Shown piece by piece: positions 7,895 through 17,001 of a DNA stretch of 64,000 nucleotides (within the stretch, counting starts at the first letter, position 1; every line of letters starts with the position of its first letter). A program made the translations under genes and the position numbers. Origin of the DNA: Aureispira sp. CCB-QB1 (GTDB lineage: Bacteria; Bacteroidota; Bacteroidia; Chitinophagales; Saprospiraceae); the NCBI RefSeq assembly GCF_000724545.1, contig NZ_JHBV01000020.1, positions 1-64,000 of the forward strand, given 5' to 3'. The notes under the pieces were generated by a model. The model had not been told where the DNA came from. It saw nothing but the letters and a program-made list of their open reading frames with translations, and made no database searches.

Positions 7895-10231
7895 ATGTTT
7901 GTACGTTATCCAAAGTTTATCATTTCCTTATTTGTTATTTTAAGTATCACGGGAACCTACCTTGCCACCCAACGCGTCCAATTTGAATTTGATTTTGAAC
8001 AATTTTTTCCAGCAGGAGACGAAGATTTAAAGTTCTTTTTAGAATTCAAAGAACGTTTTGAACCTGATGATAATTTTCTTTTAGTAGGCATTCATCGCGA
8101 AAAAGGGGTCTTTGAGCAAGATTTTCTAGAGCGAGTCTTAGATTTTTCTTTAAAAGTCCGTCACATCGAATTTGAAGCGCCCAACCATCTAGATAGCATT
8201 GACCATAAAATATATCGACCTAGTATCAACGATCAAGGTGACTCTATTGTTATGATGCGCCCTATTTTAAGTGCTCAATCGTTGTTGCAAGTAGAATATC
8301 CTATCAAAAATCCATTTACAGGTTTCAGCACCATTCCCGCTATACACTTAGAAGATACCAGTCGCTACGAAAAGGATAGACAAAAAATATTAGCTGATGA
8401 ACGCCTAGTCGATAATTTTATTTCTGAAGATGCTAAGACATTGGTTGTGGTTCTCAAAACAGTAGATAATATTGAACAACAAGCAGCTAGTTTGATGATA
8501 AGTCAAGTGAAAGCACTGCTTCAAGAATATCAATTTAACGATCATCATCTCTTAGGCAGATCCTTCTTTCAAACAGAGATTGTCAAACTACAAATTAAAG
8601 AATTCATTCTTTCTACCATCGTTTCTTTCTTTTTAGTGTTTGTGGTCATGCTTTTTCTTTTTCGACGACTTTGGGGAATTGTTGTTGCCTTAGTTTCGAT
8701 TGTTGTTGGACTTCTTATGTTTGTTGGAATGTTAGGAGTATTTGCACGAACTTTAGATACGATGGCTTTGCTTTATCCCATTATTATGATTATTGTGGCA
8801 ACATCCGATGTGATCCATGTCATGTCCAAATACATTGATGAATTACAAAAAGGGCAATCAAAATTTGATGCCATCCAGACGACTATTCGAGAAATAGGTA
8901 TGTCTATTTTCTTAACCTCAACAACAACAGCCGTTGGTTTCTTATCCTTAGTCACAAGCCGACTGATTCCCATTCAACAGTTTGGAATCAATGCCGCTAT
9001 AGGAGTTATGATTGCCTACATTTCTGTCGTTATTTTTACAACCACCATTTTAGCCCTTTTTCAAAAAGAACAAATTATCAAACTAAATGAGAAACCGAGC
9101 ATTTGGGTGACTTGGATGGAATGGGTCTATCAAATTACACAAACACACACCCGTCCTATTTTGGCAGGTTTTGTTGTATTAGTTGTTGTTTGCTTGATTG
9201 GGGTAAGTAAAATCACCACCAACACACAATTTATCAAAATCCTTCCTAAAGGTGCGGAGGTAACAAAAGATTTTTTATTCTTCGAACGAGAATTTAGTGG
9301 TTTTAGACCCTTTGAAATCGCTGTTAGTATACAGGGAGATTATGATGCCAATGACTTTGAAGTTATTCAAGAAATTGACAAGATAGAGCAACATTTCAAA
9401 CAATATCCTGCCGTCAAATCCATGAGCTCTATCACAGGCTTGTACAAAACTATTCATCAAGCTTATCATAGCAATAAAGCAACAGCGTTTAAACTTCCCG
9501 AAACAGAACAAGAGTTTAAAAAGTATCAGAAGTTAGCCAAACGAATGTCGAAGAATAGCAACTTTGGGATTCTAGTCAGCAAGGATAAAAAACACACGCG
9601 TATTTCTGCCAAGGTTTTAGATATTGGAGCCGACAACATTAATAAGATACGGGCAGAAAGCAAACAATGGATTAGTCAACATATTGATTCGACTATCATT
9701 CAAACACGCTCGACAGGAACAGGAATCATCATCGATAAGAATTCTTCGTACATTCGAGACTCTTTATTACAAGGGCTTTTATTCGCCATTTTAGTTATTA
9801 GTTGTCTAGTTGCTTTTATTTATAAAAACATAAAAATGCTGCTTATAACACTGATTCCAAACCTACTTCCTTTGCTTATCGCAGCAGCAATTCTTGGTTT
9901 TGCGGATATTCCATTAGAAGCAGGGGTCGCAATTGTATTTGCTATTATTTTTGGAATTGCCATTGATGATACCATCCACCTATTAAGCAAATTCAAACTT
10001 ACCAAAGACAAAGGCTACGACACCGAAGCGGCCATTCGGATCACATTATTAGAAACGGGGAAAGCCATTTGCCTAACAACTGTTATTTTATTCTTCGGCT
10101 TTTTAAGCTTACTTATGTCTGTTAATCCACCAGCCATCACGATTGGGATTTTGATTAGTTCTACCCTAATTTCTGCCCTAGTTTGCGATTTATTGATCAT
10201 TCCAATTATGCTTCGAAAGTGGATGGGCTAA
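7895..10231 (+). CDS. RND/MMPL superfamily exporter
   Basis: About 778-aa inner-membrane transporter with the two-fold RND architecture: one N-terminal membrane helix, a periplasmic domain, five helices (about 220-400), then the same arrangement again with the second helix group at about 620-770. The membrane halves contain IIMIIVATSDVIHVMSKYI and IIFGIAIDDTIHLLSKF, the helix-4-like segments with the conserved Asp expected of proton-driven members. ATG at 7895 is chosen over an in-frame TTG at 7832, which would read through repeat copy B. No membrane-fusion or outer-membrane partner adjoins it. Members of this branch are linked to lipid or hopanoid export; the substrate here is unknown. Confidence 0.9.
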   Translation: MFVRYPKFIISLFVILSITGTYLATQRVQFEFDFEQFFPAGDEDLKFFLEFKERFEPDDNFLLVGIHREKGVFEQDFLERVLDFSLKVRHIEFEAPNHLDSIDHKIYRPSINDQGDSIVMMRPILSAQSLLQVEYPIKNPFTGFSTIPAIHLEDTSRYEKDRQKILADERLVDNFISEDAKTLVVVLKTVDNIEQQAASLMISQVKALLQEYQFNDHHLLGRSFFQTEIVKLQIKEFILSTIVSFFLVFVVMLFLFRRLWGIVVALVSIVVGLLMFVGMLGVFARTLDTMALLYPIIMIIVATSDVIHVMSKYIDELQKGQSKFDAIQTTIREIGMSIFLTSTTTAVGFLSLVTSRLIPIQQFGINAAIGVMIAYISVVIFTTTILALFQKEQIIKLNEKPSIWVTWMEWVYQITQTHTRPILAGFVVLVVVCLIGVSKITTNTQFIKILPKGAEVTKDFLFFEREFSGFRPFEIAVSIQGDYDANDFEVIQEIDKIEQHFKQYPAVKSMSSITGLYKTIHQAYHSNKATAFKLPETEQEFKKYQKLAKRMSKNSNFGILVSKDKKHTRISAKVLDIGADNINKIRAESKQWISQHIDSTIIQTRSTGTGIIIDKNSSYIRDSLLQGLLFAILVISCLVAFIYKNIKMLLITLIPNLLPLLIAAAILGFADIPLEAGVAIVFAIIFGIAIDDTIHLLSKFKLTKDKGYDTEAAIRITLLETGKAICLTTVILFFGFLSLLMSVNPPAITIGILISSTLISALVCDLLIIPIMLRKWMG

Positions 10232-10251
10232 TTATGTTTTAAATGTCAATA

Positions 10252-10312
10252 CTTCATTTTTAGTGTTGAGATTGTTTTTTTTCTGAACGATTACTTAACA
10301 CTAAAAATGAAG
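10252..10312. terminator. 16-bp perfect inverted repeat between convergent genes (family 2 repeat)
   Basis: CTTCATTTTTAGTGTT (10252-10267) is the exact reverse complement of 10297-10312; the loop is 29 nt and contains a T8 run. It lies between two convergent stop codons and probably stops transcription from both sides. The loop-side text TTCTGAACGATTACTTA recurs almost exactly at 51465-51480, so this is also a dispersed repeat. Confidence 0.6.
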
Positions 10313-10377
10313 CATACTAACACCCCAAAACGTTGTAATCAAAAAAGGCACAACAACCTATTTTAAATATAATTTAT

Positions 10378-11721
10378 CTAATCATCTAACATACCTAGCT
10401 CTGCTTTCACTACATACACTGCTTCATTTTGCAAGGCAATTTCTATATCTACCCCTTCTTCTTTTGCTTTTTTCTGAATGTATTCAAACCATTCTTTGTT
10501 ATTCCTCGCTTCTTCTATTTTACGAGTCACCAAAATATCAAAATCATCTGGTTGCGCTACAGTAGGCGCCATAGCTTTTGCATTTTCCTTATCACCAAAG
10601 TAATAATCATACAATTTATCATCAAAACCAAAACCAAAACGCCACAAGTTGACAGAAGCCATCAAAATACAAATTACCTCTGCCTTTTCAATTTCTTTTC
10701 CAAAATCTAAGTTGGCCACTTGGCGATTACTAGGATGAGCATCTCGATTATAATACCAAAACTGACCATCCTTCCAAACCTTTTGTAAGCCTCCCCAATT
10801 GACAAAACGCCAATAAAAACTATCTCCTATTGTTAGAGAACGAGGCTTATATTTTCCTTCTTCATTAATGACAATCGTAGGATAAGGCAATTCGTAAGAT
10901 GGAATATTAGTAATAATATTCAATGCTTGTTCTAAATCGTCGTCTTCCTCTCTAGGCTCCTTAGCCATTTCCATATTTGTCCATCCAAAATCAGGCAAAT
11001 CCTTTCCTAGTGCATGTTCTACATGAGAGATGATCGAATCGGCAAACAAGGCTGCCCCATAGAAACTAAAGTGAATTCCTGTCTGTGGAAATAGCGGATA
11101 AGCTGTTTTGCCTTTCATTTCTAAAAACCAAGCATTGGCATCTACCAAATTGATGTTTCGCTTTCGCATTCCTCTTATATAATAATCATAATTTGTCTTT
11201 AAACCCTCACGAGGAATTTGATCTTCATCTGGTAAATATTCATGAAAATAATCTGCTTTGTTGGGACCAATAACAACCATTAAGTGTTTTCCCAACTTTT
11301 TTAGCGTATCTTGTAGTTGAACCAAACGATTCAAACGAGTGTTGATTTCAAATTCTTTGACTTCAAACTTTCCATTGTGTTCCAAGATATAGTCATAATC
11401 AAACAAATAATTTTCTTTTCCAATAACAACAGCGTGTACCTTAGACTTATTATACAAAGAATAGGCAACTTGATGGTCCAAACGCAATGCCCAATTTCTA
11501 AATCCAAAATGTGTTTTTAAATATTTTTCTTTACCATCTTGATAAGAACCATCTACCCAAGCAGCCTTACTAAACGTTACATCACCAGGAATAGGCTCGT
11601 AGCCCCCTAGTTTACCGACCTTAACGAAACTAAACAGCACTTGTAGTATAGGCAAAAAAAGCATTGCTACAATAAGATAAAATAGACGTTTTTGCATCGT
11701 ATTGCTTGTTTTTCTACTCAT
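10378..11721 (-). CDS. AlgX/AlgJ-like SGNH-fold polysaccharide O-acetylation protein (paralogue 2)
   Basis: 447 aa with one N-terminal membrane segment (about 10-30), the rest periplasmic. Shows the AlgX/AlgJ pattern: HAVVIGKENYLFDYDY, then LMVVIGPNKADYFHEYLP, then FPQTGIHFSFYG, and a GDS block LTIGDSFYWRF with the presumed nucleophile Ser. Such proteins transfer acetyl groups passed by the MBOAT partner onto sugar hydroxyls. Notable: the canonical Asp-x-His is Gly-Ile-His here. It follows its paralogue by 8 bp and is third in the operon with the MBOAT gene. The pair are clearly paralogous but well diverged. Confidence 0.85.
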   Translation of the reverse strand: MSRKTSNTMQKRLFYLIVAMLFLPILQVLFSFVKVGKLGGYEPIPGDVTFSKAAWVDGSYQDGKEKYLKTHFGFRNWALRLDHQVAYSLYNKSKVHAVVIGKENYLFDYDYILEHNGKFEVKEFEINTRLNRLVQLQDTLKKLGKHLMVVIGPNKADYFHEYLPDEDQIPREGLKTNYDYYIRGMRKRNINLVDANAWFLEMKGKTAYPLFPQTGIHFSFYGAALFADSIISHVEHALGKDLPDFGWTNMEMAKEPREEDDDLEQALNIITNIPSYELPYPTIVINEEGKYKPRSLTIGDSFYWRFVNWGGLQKVWKDGQFWYYNRDAHPSNRQVANLDFGKEIEKAEVICILMASVNLWRFGFGFDDKLYDYYFGDKENAKAMAPTVAQPDDFDILVTRKIEEARNNKEWFEYIQKKAKEEGVDIEIALQNEAVYVVKAELGMLDD

Positions 11722-11729
11722 AATAATTG

Positions 11730-13079
11730 TTATTGTTTTTGCAATTTTTGTTTGATAACATAAGCCACATTGTCGTACAACATTTTTTCAAAAGGCACCC
11801 CAGCATTCGTAGCACGTTCTTCCAATAATGCCATCCATTTTTTATCTTTTCGAGCGGTTATCATTCGCTCTTGAATCAATATTTCCAACAATGCTTTGTC
11901 TTCTAGCACCTTTTTAGGAAAAAAATGCTTGTACAAATCCAAATCAAAACCAAAGCCCAAACGCCAAAGATTAAAGGCAGAATTGATAATAAAAATGACT
12001 TCCTTATCCTTTATTTCTTCTTCCAAATTAAGGCTACTAACGGCTTGTCTCGTTGGGTGGACTTCTCGGTTATAATACCAAAAATCGCCATTATCAAACA
12101 CCTTAATCAACCCCTTCCAATGCACAAACGTCCAGTAAAAGCTATCTCCTATTGTCAACGATTTTGGTTTGTATTTATTGGTGTCATCGATGTGAATGCT
12201 TGGATAAGGCAAATCGTAATACGGCAGTTTGAATAGTAAATTTAAAGCTCGTTCTGCATCATTATCCGCATCTCTTGCTTCTCCGCTCAATTTCATATCT
12301 GACCATGAAAAATCAGGTAAATCTTTATCTAAAACACGCTCCACATATCCAATCAAAGTATCTGTAAACAAAATAGAACCATAATCCGTCAAATGAATTC
12401 CTGTTTGCGGAAACAAAGGATATTGAGCGGTTGGTTTTAAATCCAAAAACCACTGATTCATATCAATATGGTTGATACCATGTGTTTTAAAACCTTTGAC
12501 ATAATAATCATAATTTGTTTTTATCCCTACTCTACTCGTTTGGTTTTCATTGGGCAAATATTCAGCAAAATAATCTGCTTTATTGGGTGTAACAATAATA
12601 AATAAATGTTTTCCCAACTCGCTCAAAGTATCTTGCAATTCTTTAAATCGCTGTAACTTTGCTTCAATCACATCTTCTCCAACAAAATCATTGCCCATAT
12701 ATGCTTCCACATAATCGACACCATACAGGTAGTTATTTTTTCCTACAACGATATTGTCGGCTTCCGATCGTCTGTATAGACTATACTTGGCTTGATTGTT
12801 TATTCGTATTGCCCAATTTCTAAAACCAAAAAAACGCTCTCTATACTGTTCTTTTGCGACTTGGTAAGTTCCTGTCAACCAAGTACTAGCTGTTAGCGCA
12901 CTATCTTGAGGCACATGAGGGTCATACCCATCCAGTTTACCTACTTTTACCCAATGATATTCTTCTTGTATCATTGGCACAAACAACAATACAAGAATGC
13001 TACAGAATAATACCTTCGATATGTCTTGCTTAAATTTCATACGATTGACAATACAAACCTTCGTTTCCTGTAAAATCAT
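11730..13079 (-). CDS. AlgX/AlgJ-like SGNH-fold polysaccharide O-acetylation protein (paralogue 1)
   Basis: 449 aa, same architecture as the next gene: N-terminal membrane anchor (about 22-42), periplasmic SGNH-like domain with DNIVVGKNNYLYGVDY, LFIIVTPNKADYFAEYLP, FPQTGIHLTDYG and SLTIGDSFYWTFVHW. An internal Met at residue 14 (13040) is an alternative start closer to the membrane segment. It follows the MBOAT gene by 47 bp. Two such proteins per operon suggests division of labour as with AlgJ and AlgX in alginate acetylation; which is the catalyst cannot be told. Confidence 0.85.
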   Translation of the reverse strand: MILQETKVCIVNRMKFKQDISKVLFCSILVLLFVPMIQEEYHWVKVGKLDGYDPHVPQDSALTASTWLTGTYQVAKEQYRERFFGFRNWAIRINNQAKYSLYRRSEADNIVVGKNNYLYGVDYVEAYMGNDFVGEDVIEAKLQRFKELQDTLSELGKHLFIIVTPNKADYFAEYLPNENQTSRVGIKTNYDYYVKGFKTHGINHIDMNQWFLDLKPTAQYPLFPQTGIHLTDYGSILFTDTLIGYVERVLDKDLPDFSWSDMKLSGEARDADNDAERALNLLFKLPYYDLPYPSIHIDDTNKYKPKSLTIGDSFYWTFVHWKGLIKVFDNGDFWYYNREVHPTRQAVSSLNLEEEIKDKEVIFIINSAFNLWRLGFGFDLDLYKHFFPKKVLEDKALLEILIQERMITARKDKKWMALLEERATNAGVPFEKMLYDNVAYVIKQKLQKQ

Positions 13080-13126
13080 TTTTTTTATTTTACAGAGTAG
13101 TCAGGGGTATCAAAGAACAAATAGAA

Positions 13127-14581
13127 TTAAAAACGGTAATAAATAAAAGGATTAAAACTGCTGGCAGCAATAGACGATACGGATAAAACAAATAAGCTAA
13201 TTGCAACAACATACATAACCAGCGTTTGCCAAGTGTTGTATTCTCCCAAAAACACCAAATCGTGTACTCTTTTGATTGGGCGCAATAAGGTCGAAAAAGC
13301 AAAGGCAATAGCAATAAATAGGATGACAAAAAACTCTGTGCTGTAAGGAGATTCTACCACCGAAAAGTCAAAGCCAAATAGTTTTCGATAGAAGCGTCCA
13401 ATGGCTCGAATATCTTCTATAAAAAACAAAACCCACCCCATCATGACCACAAAAAAGCAATAAAACAGGCTGATGACATTTCCTATTTTGCCCATTTTTT
13501 TAAACAGAGATAATAAGAACACTCGTTCTACAATCAAAAATATACCATGAAAAGCTCCCCACAACACAAAATTCCACGAAGCGCCATGCCATAATCCAGA
13601 CATTAAAAATACAAACCAAAGGTTAAAATAAATCCTAGCCTTAGAATCTATTCTTGATCCACCCAATGGAATGTATAGGTATTCTCTCATAAAAGCTCCT
13701 AAGGTAATGTGCCAACGCCTCCAAAATTCGGTAATGCTTCTAGACGTATATGGATTGTCAAAATTTTCTGGGAAGGTAAATCCTAGCATTCTTCCAATTC
13801 CTATTGCCATATCTGAGTATCCAGAAAAATCAAAGTATATCTGAAAAGTATATGCAAGAATACACCACCAAGCGATAGGAGTATTAATCAAATTCCAATC
13901 AATTGCTAGCACTGCTTCTGGATTAGAACCAATGACTGATGCGACAGCTTCTCCTAGTACGTTTGCAATCAACACCTTCTTGCCCAAGCCAATACAAAAT
14001 CTATAAAATCCCAACAAACGATCGTTGTAGGATTCTTCTCTATCCTCAATCTGATCTGCAATGCTGTTAAAACGCACAATAGGTCCTGCAATTAGTTGAG
14101 GGAACATCATGATATACAACATATAATCCCAGACCCGTTCCAATGGCTTGTGTACTTTCCGATAAACATCTACAGAATAGGTCAATGTCTGAAAAGTATA
14201 AAATGAAATTCCAATAGGCAATGCTATTTTTGTCCATTGTATTTCGGTTCCTCCAGTAGTTGAGATTAAGGCATTGACATTTTCTACAAAAAAATTGGCG
14301 TATTTAAAAAAGGCCAGAAGCCCTAAATTGAGGGTAATAGATAAGCCTAAAAGGATTTTTTTTCTTCGCTGTGCCTCTGTTTGATGCATGAAACGCACCA
14401 AATAAAAATCTATGAAAGTCGAAGCCAATAACAGGAAAACAAATTTAGGTGCCCCCCAACTATAGAAAAAAATACTAAATGCAAGAATAACCCAGTTCTT
14501 GTTCTTTTTACTACTCAAAAAGTAAAAAAATAGGAAAGTAGGCAAAAAATAAAGCAAAAAACTAATGCTGCTAAATACCAT
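13127..14581 (-). CDS. MBOAT family O-acyltransferase (AlgI-like)
   Basis: 484-aa polytopic membrane protein of the MBOAT family, close to AlgI in layout. It would take acetyl groups from a cytoplasmic donor and hand them across the membrane to the periplasmic SGNH proteins. Seen: about ten hydrophobic segments, the block SITEFWRRWHITLG with H291, and LMSGLWHGASWNFVLWG with the invariant H332. First gene of a leftward three-gene operon. No alginate or cellulose synthase is adjacent, so the acetylated polymer is unknown; the surface polysaccharide cluster at 33-41 kb is one candidate. Confidence 0.95.
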   Translation of the reverse strand: MVFSSISFLLYFLPTFLFFYFLSSKKNKNWVILAFSIFFYSWGAPKFVFLLLASTFIDFYLVRFMHQTEAQRRKKILLGLSITLNLGLLAFFKYANFFVENVNALISTTGGTEIQWTKIALPIGISFYTFQTLTYSVDVYRKVHKPLERVWDYMLYIMMFPQLIAGPIVRFNSIADQIEDREESYNDRLLGFYRFCIGLGKKVLIANVLGEAVASVIGSNPEAVLAIDWNLINTPIAWWCILAYTFQIYFDFSGYSDMAIGIGRMLGFTFPENFDNPYTSRSITEFWRRWHITLGAFMREYLYIPLGGSRIDSKARIYFNLWFVFLMSGLWHGASWNFVLWGAFHGIFLIVERVFLLSLFKKMGKIGNVISLFYCFFVVMMGWVLFFIEDIRAIGRFYRKLFGFDFSVVESPYSTEFFVILFIAIAFAFSTLLRPIKRVHDLVFLGEYNTWQTLVMYVVAISLFVLSVSSIAASSFNPFIYYRF

Positions 14582-15141
14582 TTTGTGCTAGCCTTAATAA
14601 AAGATGAATGATTACTTATACCCATACTTCGTAAAAAATCATATCATTTTGATTATCATCAGAACACCTTTCAAAAGACAAAAATCACACTATTGATAAT
14701 CAAGCTAATACAAACATGATTTTTTATTTTTTCGATAGCTAAGCAAACGACTAAACAAATGCAACCTCACGACCAAAGGTAGTAACAAAGGTAACTAAGC
14801 TTGCCGATTAAGCTTGTGCTTAATAGCACAAAGGAGTTGTTCACTAGTGTAGCGAGCTAACTAAGCAAAGCAATCTCATAAAATAATCCACGAAGTACTA
14901 TATATATTAACAATTCCAAATTGGAAATCAATAGTTCGTTAAAACCACATCGTAGCAGTGGCACTAACTAAGCTTGCAATTTTACGAGCGTAGCGAGCTA
15001 AAAAAGTGAGAAAGCAACATCTACGCAGTAGCAGCACAGCTAACTACTATTTGTTAATACGAAGGTCGAAAGATAGGGTTATTTAGCTGCAAATAGCATA
15101 AAAAAAGCCAAAAAAAAACTCCTTATAGGAGTTTTTTAAAT
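14582..15141. repeat. Modular intergenic repeat, copy C (large composite)
   Basis: A 560-bp gap between parA and the MBOAT gene, most of it family modules. It holds TTGATAATCAAGCTAATA (14693-14710), shared with copy F and the 47.4-kb locus. CTAAGCTTGC occurs twice (about 14795 and 14966), a module shared with copy E. It also holds TAGTTCGTT at 14932-14940, ACGAGCGTAGCGAGCTAAAA near 14983, and GCAGTAGCAGCACAGCTAAC near 15025. A short palindrome, TTCCAAATTGGAA, lies near 14914. No ORF of note. The right end contains the parA terminator. Confidence 0.75.
15105..15139 (-). terminator. Rho-independent terminator of parA
   Basis: Perfect 7-bp stem AACTCCT/AGGAGTT with a 3-nt loop at 15117-15133. 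On the minus strand it is followed by a run of nine T. It lies 8 bp past the parA stop codon. Confidence 0.88.
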
Positions 15142-15957
15142 TTATTTCTTAGACTTAGACTTCGATTTTGTCACTTTCTTGACTTTCACCTTCATATTAT
15201 TCTTTTTGAGAATTTCTTGTGCCAAGTTCAAAAAGTTGATGGCTCCTTTAGAAGCAGCATCGTACATGGCGACAGGCATTCCTTCTCCAGGAGCTTCTGC
15301 AATTCTAGAATTACGATGAATAATAGTCGTAAACACTCTACTATCAAAATACTTACGAGCTTCTAAAACTACTTCCTTAGCCAATCTCAAACGAGCATCA
15401 TACATAGACAGCAAGATTCCTTCTATATCCAACTCTGGGTTTAACTGCGTTTTTACTTGGCGAATTGTATTCATCAATTTTCCCAAACCTTCCAAAGCAA
15501 AATATTCACATTGCACAGGAATTAAAACAGAATCAGCAGAAGTTAAGGCATTGACAGTCACTAAGCCCAAGGAAGGCAAGCAATCAATGACAATAAAATC
15601 ATACGAGTCTTTTACCTCTTTGATAATTTCCTTCAAAACAAACTCCCTGCGAAAACGATTGATCAATTCGATCTCTGCACCGACCAAGTTAATATGAGCA
15701 GGAATTAAATCCAAGCCAGGTGTTTCTGTTGAGATAATAGCATCTGAAACAGGAATATCATTAATCAAACAATCGTACAGATTGTAGTCAACTTCTTCCA
15801 TAGCAACCCCAATCCCTGTAGTAGCATTGGCTTGAGGATCTGCATCAATCAGCAAGATTTTGTATTCCAAAATTGCCAAACTAGCAGACAAATTGATTGC
15901 CGTAGTAGTTTTTCCAACCCCTCCTTTTTGATTTGCGACAGCAATTACTTTTCCCAT
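15142..15957 (-). CDS. parA: ParA/Soj family chromosome-partitioning ATPase
   Basis: 271-aa P-loop ATPase of the ParA family. Deviant Walker A KGGVGKTT at 11-18 starts the protein; Walker A' DADPQAN and Walker [12 protein letters not shown] follow, as in Soj. The C-terminus is a basic Lys/Ser tail of about 20 residues. ParA dimers bind DNA and are driven by ParB–parS. No parB is next to it, which is unusual because the two are commonly adjacent. It ends in a strong terminator, so it is probably transcribed alone. On the minus strand a TACATTTG -7-like box lies at 16044-16037. Confidence 0.94.
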   Translation of the reverse strand: MGKVIAVANQKGGVGKTTTAINLSASLAILEYKILLIDADPQANATTGIGVAMEEVDYNLYDCLINDIPVSDAIISTETPGLDLIPAHINLVGAEIELINRFRREFVLKEIIKEVKDSYDFIVIDCLPSLGLVTVNALTSADSVLIPVQCEYFALEGLGKLMNTIRQVKTQLNPELDIEGILLSMYDARLRLAKEVVLEARKYFDSRVFTTIIHRNSRIAEAPGEGMPVAMYDAASKGAINFLNLAQEILKKNNMKVKVKKVTKSKSKSKK

Positions 15958-16230
15958 CTTTTTTTATGATAATTGTTTTTGGCATTCAAACATTGAGAAT
16001 CTTCTCAATACGTTTATAGGTGATAATACTTAAGTGCAAATGTACAAAATTTTAAACTAAAAATGACGGCTCATTGCAATGAATGTATCAAACTTATGTT
16101 TTTTATTTAACTAAAATAACAGGAATCCCTTTGTAAGCCTACATTCTTATTCGCAGTGTCGCTCTAATTCTCCTTCTTTGCTTTATTAGCTTCGTTTCTC
16201 CAATATCACTCAAAAAAACATCTAGTTTAC

Positions 16231-16926
16231 TTAAATAGGAATTTGAGGTTCCCAGTCTGACCAACTCCCACTAATTGTTGAATTTTGTCTGTTCTTTTCC
16301 AAATAAGTCAAAAAAGTTACTCTATTTATAAATTTAGCGCCCATTGTAGCCAAATGCTTGGTTTCTGATTGGCAATCAATCAAATCAAATCCTTTTTTTT
16401 CTATGGTTTTTGCCAAACAAATTAAAGCAGTTTTTGAGGCATTAGATGTTTTTGCAAACATAGATTCCCCAAAAAAACAATTTCCTAGTGCCAAGCCATA
16501 CAAACCACCTACCAACTTATCTCCTTCCCAAGTTTCTACAGAATGTGCAAATCCTAAATGATGCAAATGAATATAGGCTTCTTTCATTTCTTCTGTTAGC
16601 CAAGTTCCATTTTGTCCAGTTCTAGGAATAGAGCCACAAGCCTCTATCACTTCATCAAAAGCCGTATCAAAGCTAACGTGGAATTTTTCTTTTCGAAATA
16701 CCTGTCGCATACTTTTCGACACTTTGATTTCAGAAGGAAATAGCACAAAACGAGGATTTGGTGACCACCACAAAATGGGTTCCCCTTCGTTGTACCAAGG
16801 AAATATTCCATTCTCATATGCCAATAACAGTCGCTTAGGAGATAAATCACCTCCTACTGCTAACAATCCCTCTGGTGAAGCATATTTGGGGTGTGGAAAT
16901 GCCAATTCTTCTGTTAACCAATACAT
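16231..16926 (-). CDS. aat: Leucyl/phenylalanyl-tRNA–protein transferase
   Basis: Aat attaches Leu or Phe from aminoacyl-tRNA to N-terminal Lys or Arg of proteins, marking them for ClpAP (N-degron pathway). This 231-aa protein is full length and shows the family signatures PEGLLAVGGDLSPKRLL (about 19-35), GIFPWYNEGEPILWWSPNPR (about 40-59), SVETW (about 129-133) and GGLYGLALGNCFFGESMF (about 140-157). Cytoplasmic. It begins 75 bp after the hybrid kinase stop on the same strand; a functional link is not implied. Confidence 0.96.
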   Translation of the reverse strand: MYWLTEELAFPHPKYASPEGLLAVGGDLSPKRLLLAYENGIFPWYNEGEPILWWSPNPRFVLFPSEIKVSKSMRQVFRKEKFHVSFDTAFDEVIEACGSIPRTGQNGTWLTEEMKEAYIHLHHLGFAHSVETWEGDKLVGGLYGLALGNCFFGESMFAKTSNASKTALICLAKTIEKKGFDLIDCQSETKHLATMGAKFINRVTFLTYLEKNRQNSTISGSWSDWEPQIPI

Positions 16927-17001
16927 TATTTAAAAGCTATATGATGATTCAACTTTTTGCTTTCTAGCAATTCTACTTAGCAAGAAACAAACGTACGGAA
17001 G

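Noticed and set aside
10429-10710. 93-codon plus-strand ORF
   Set aside because: Lies entirely opposite the AlgX-like gene; Phe/Ile-rich translation without family features.
13090-13329. 79-codon minus-strand ORF beside the MBOAT gene
   Set aside because: Overlaps the MBOAT 3' end in another frame on the same strand; no plausible start context.
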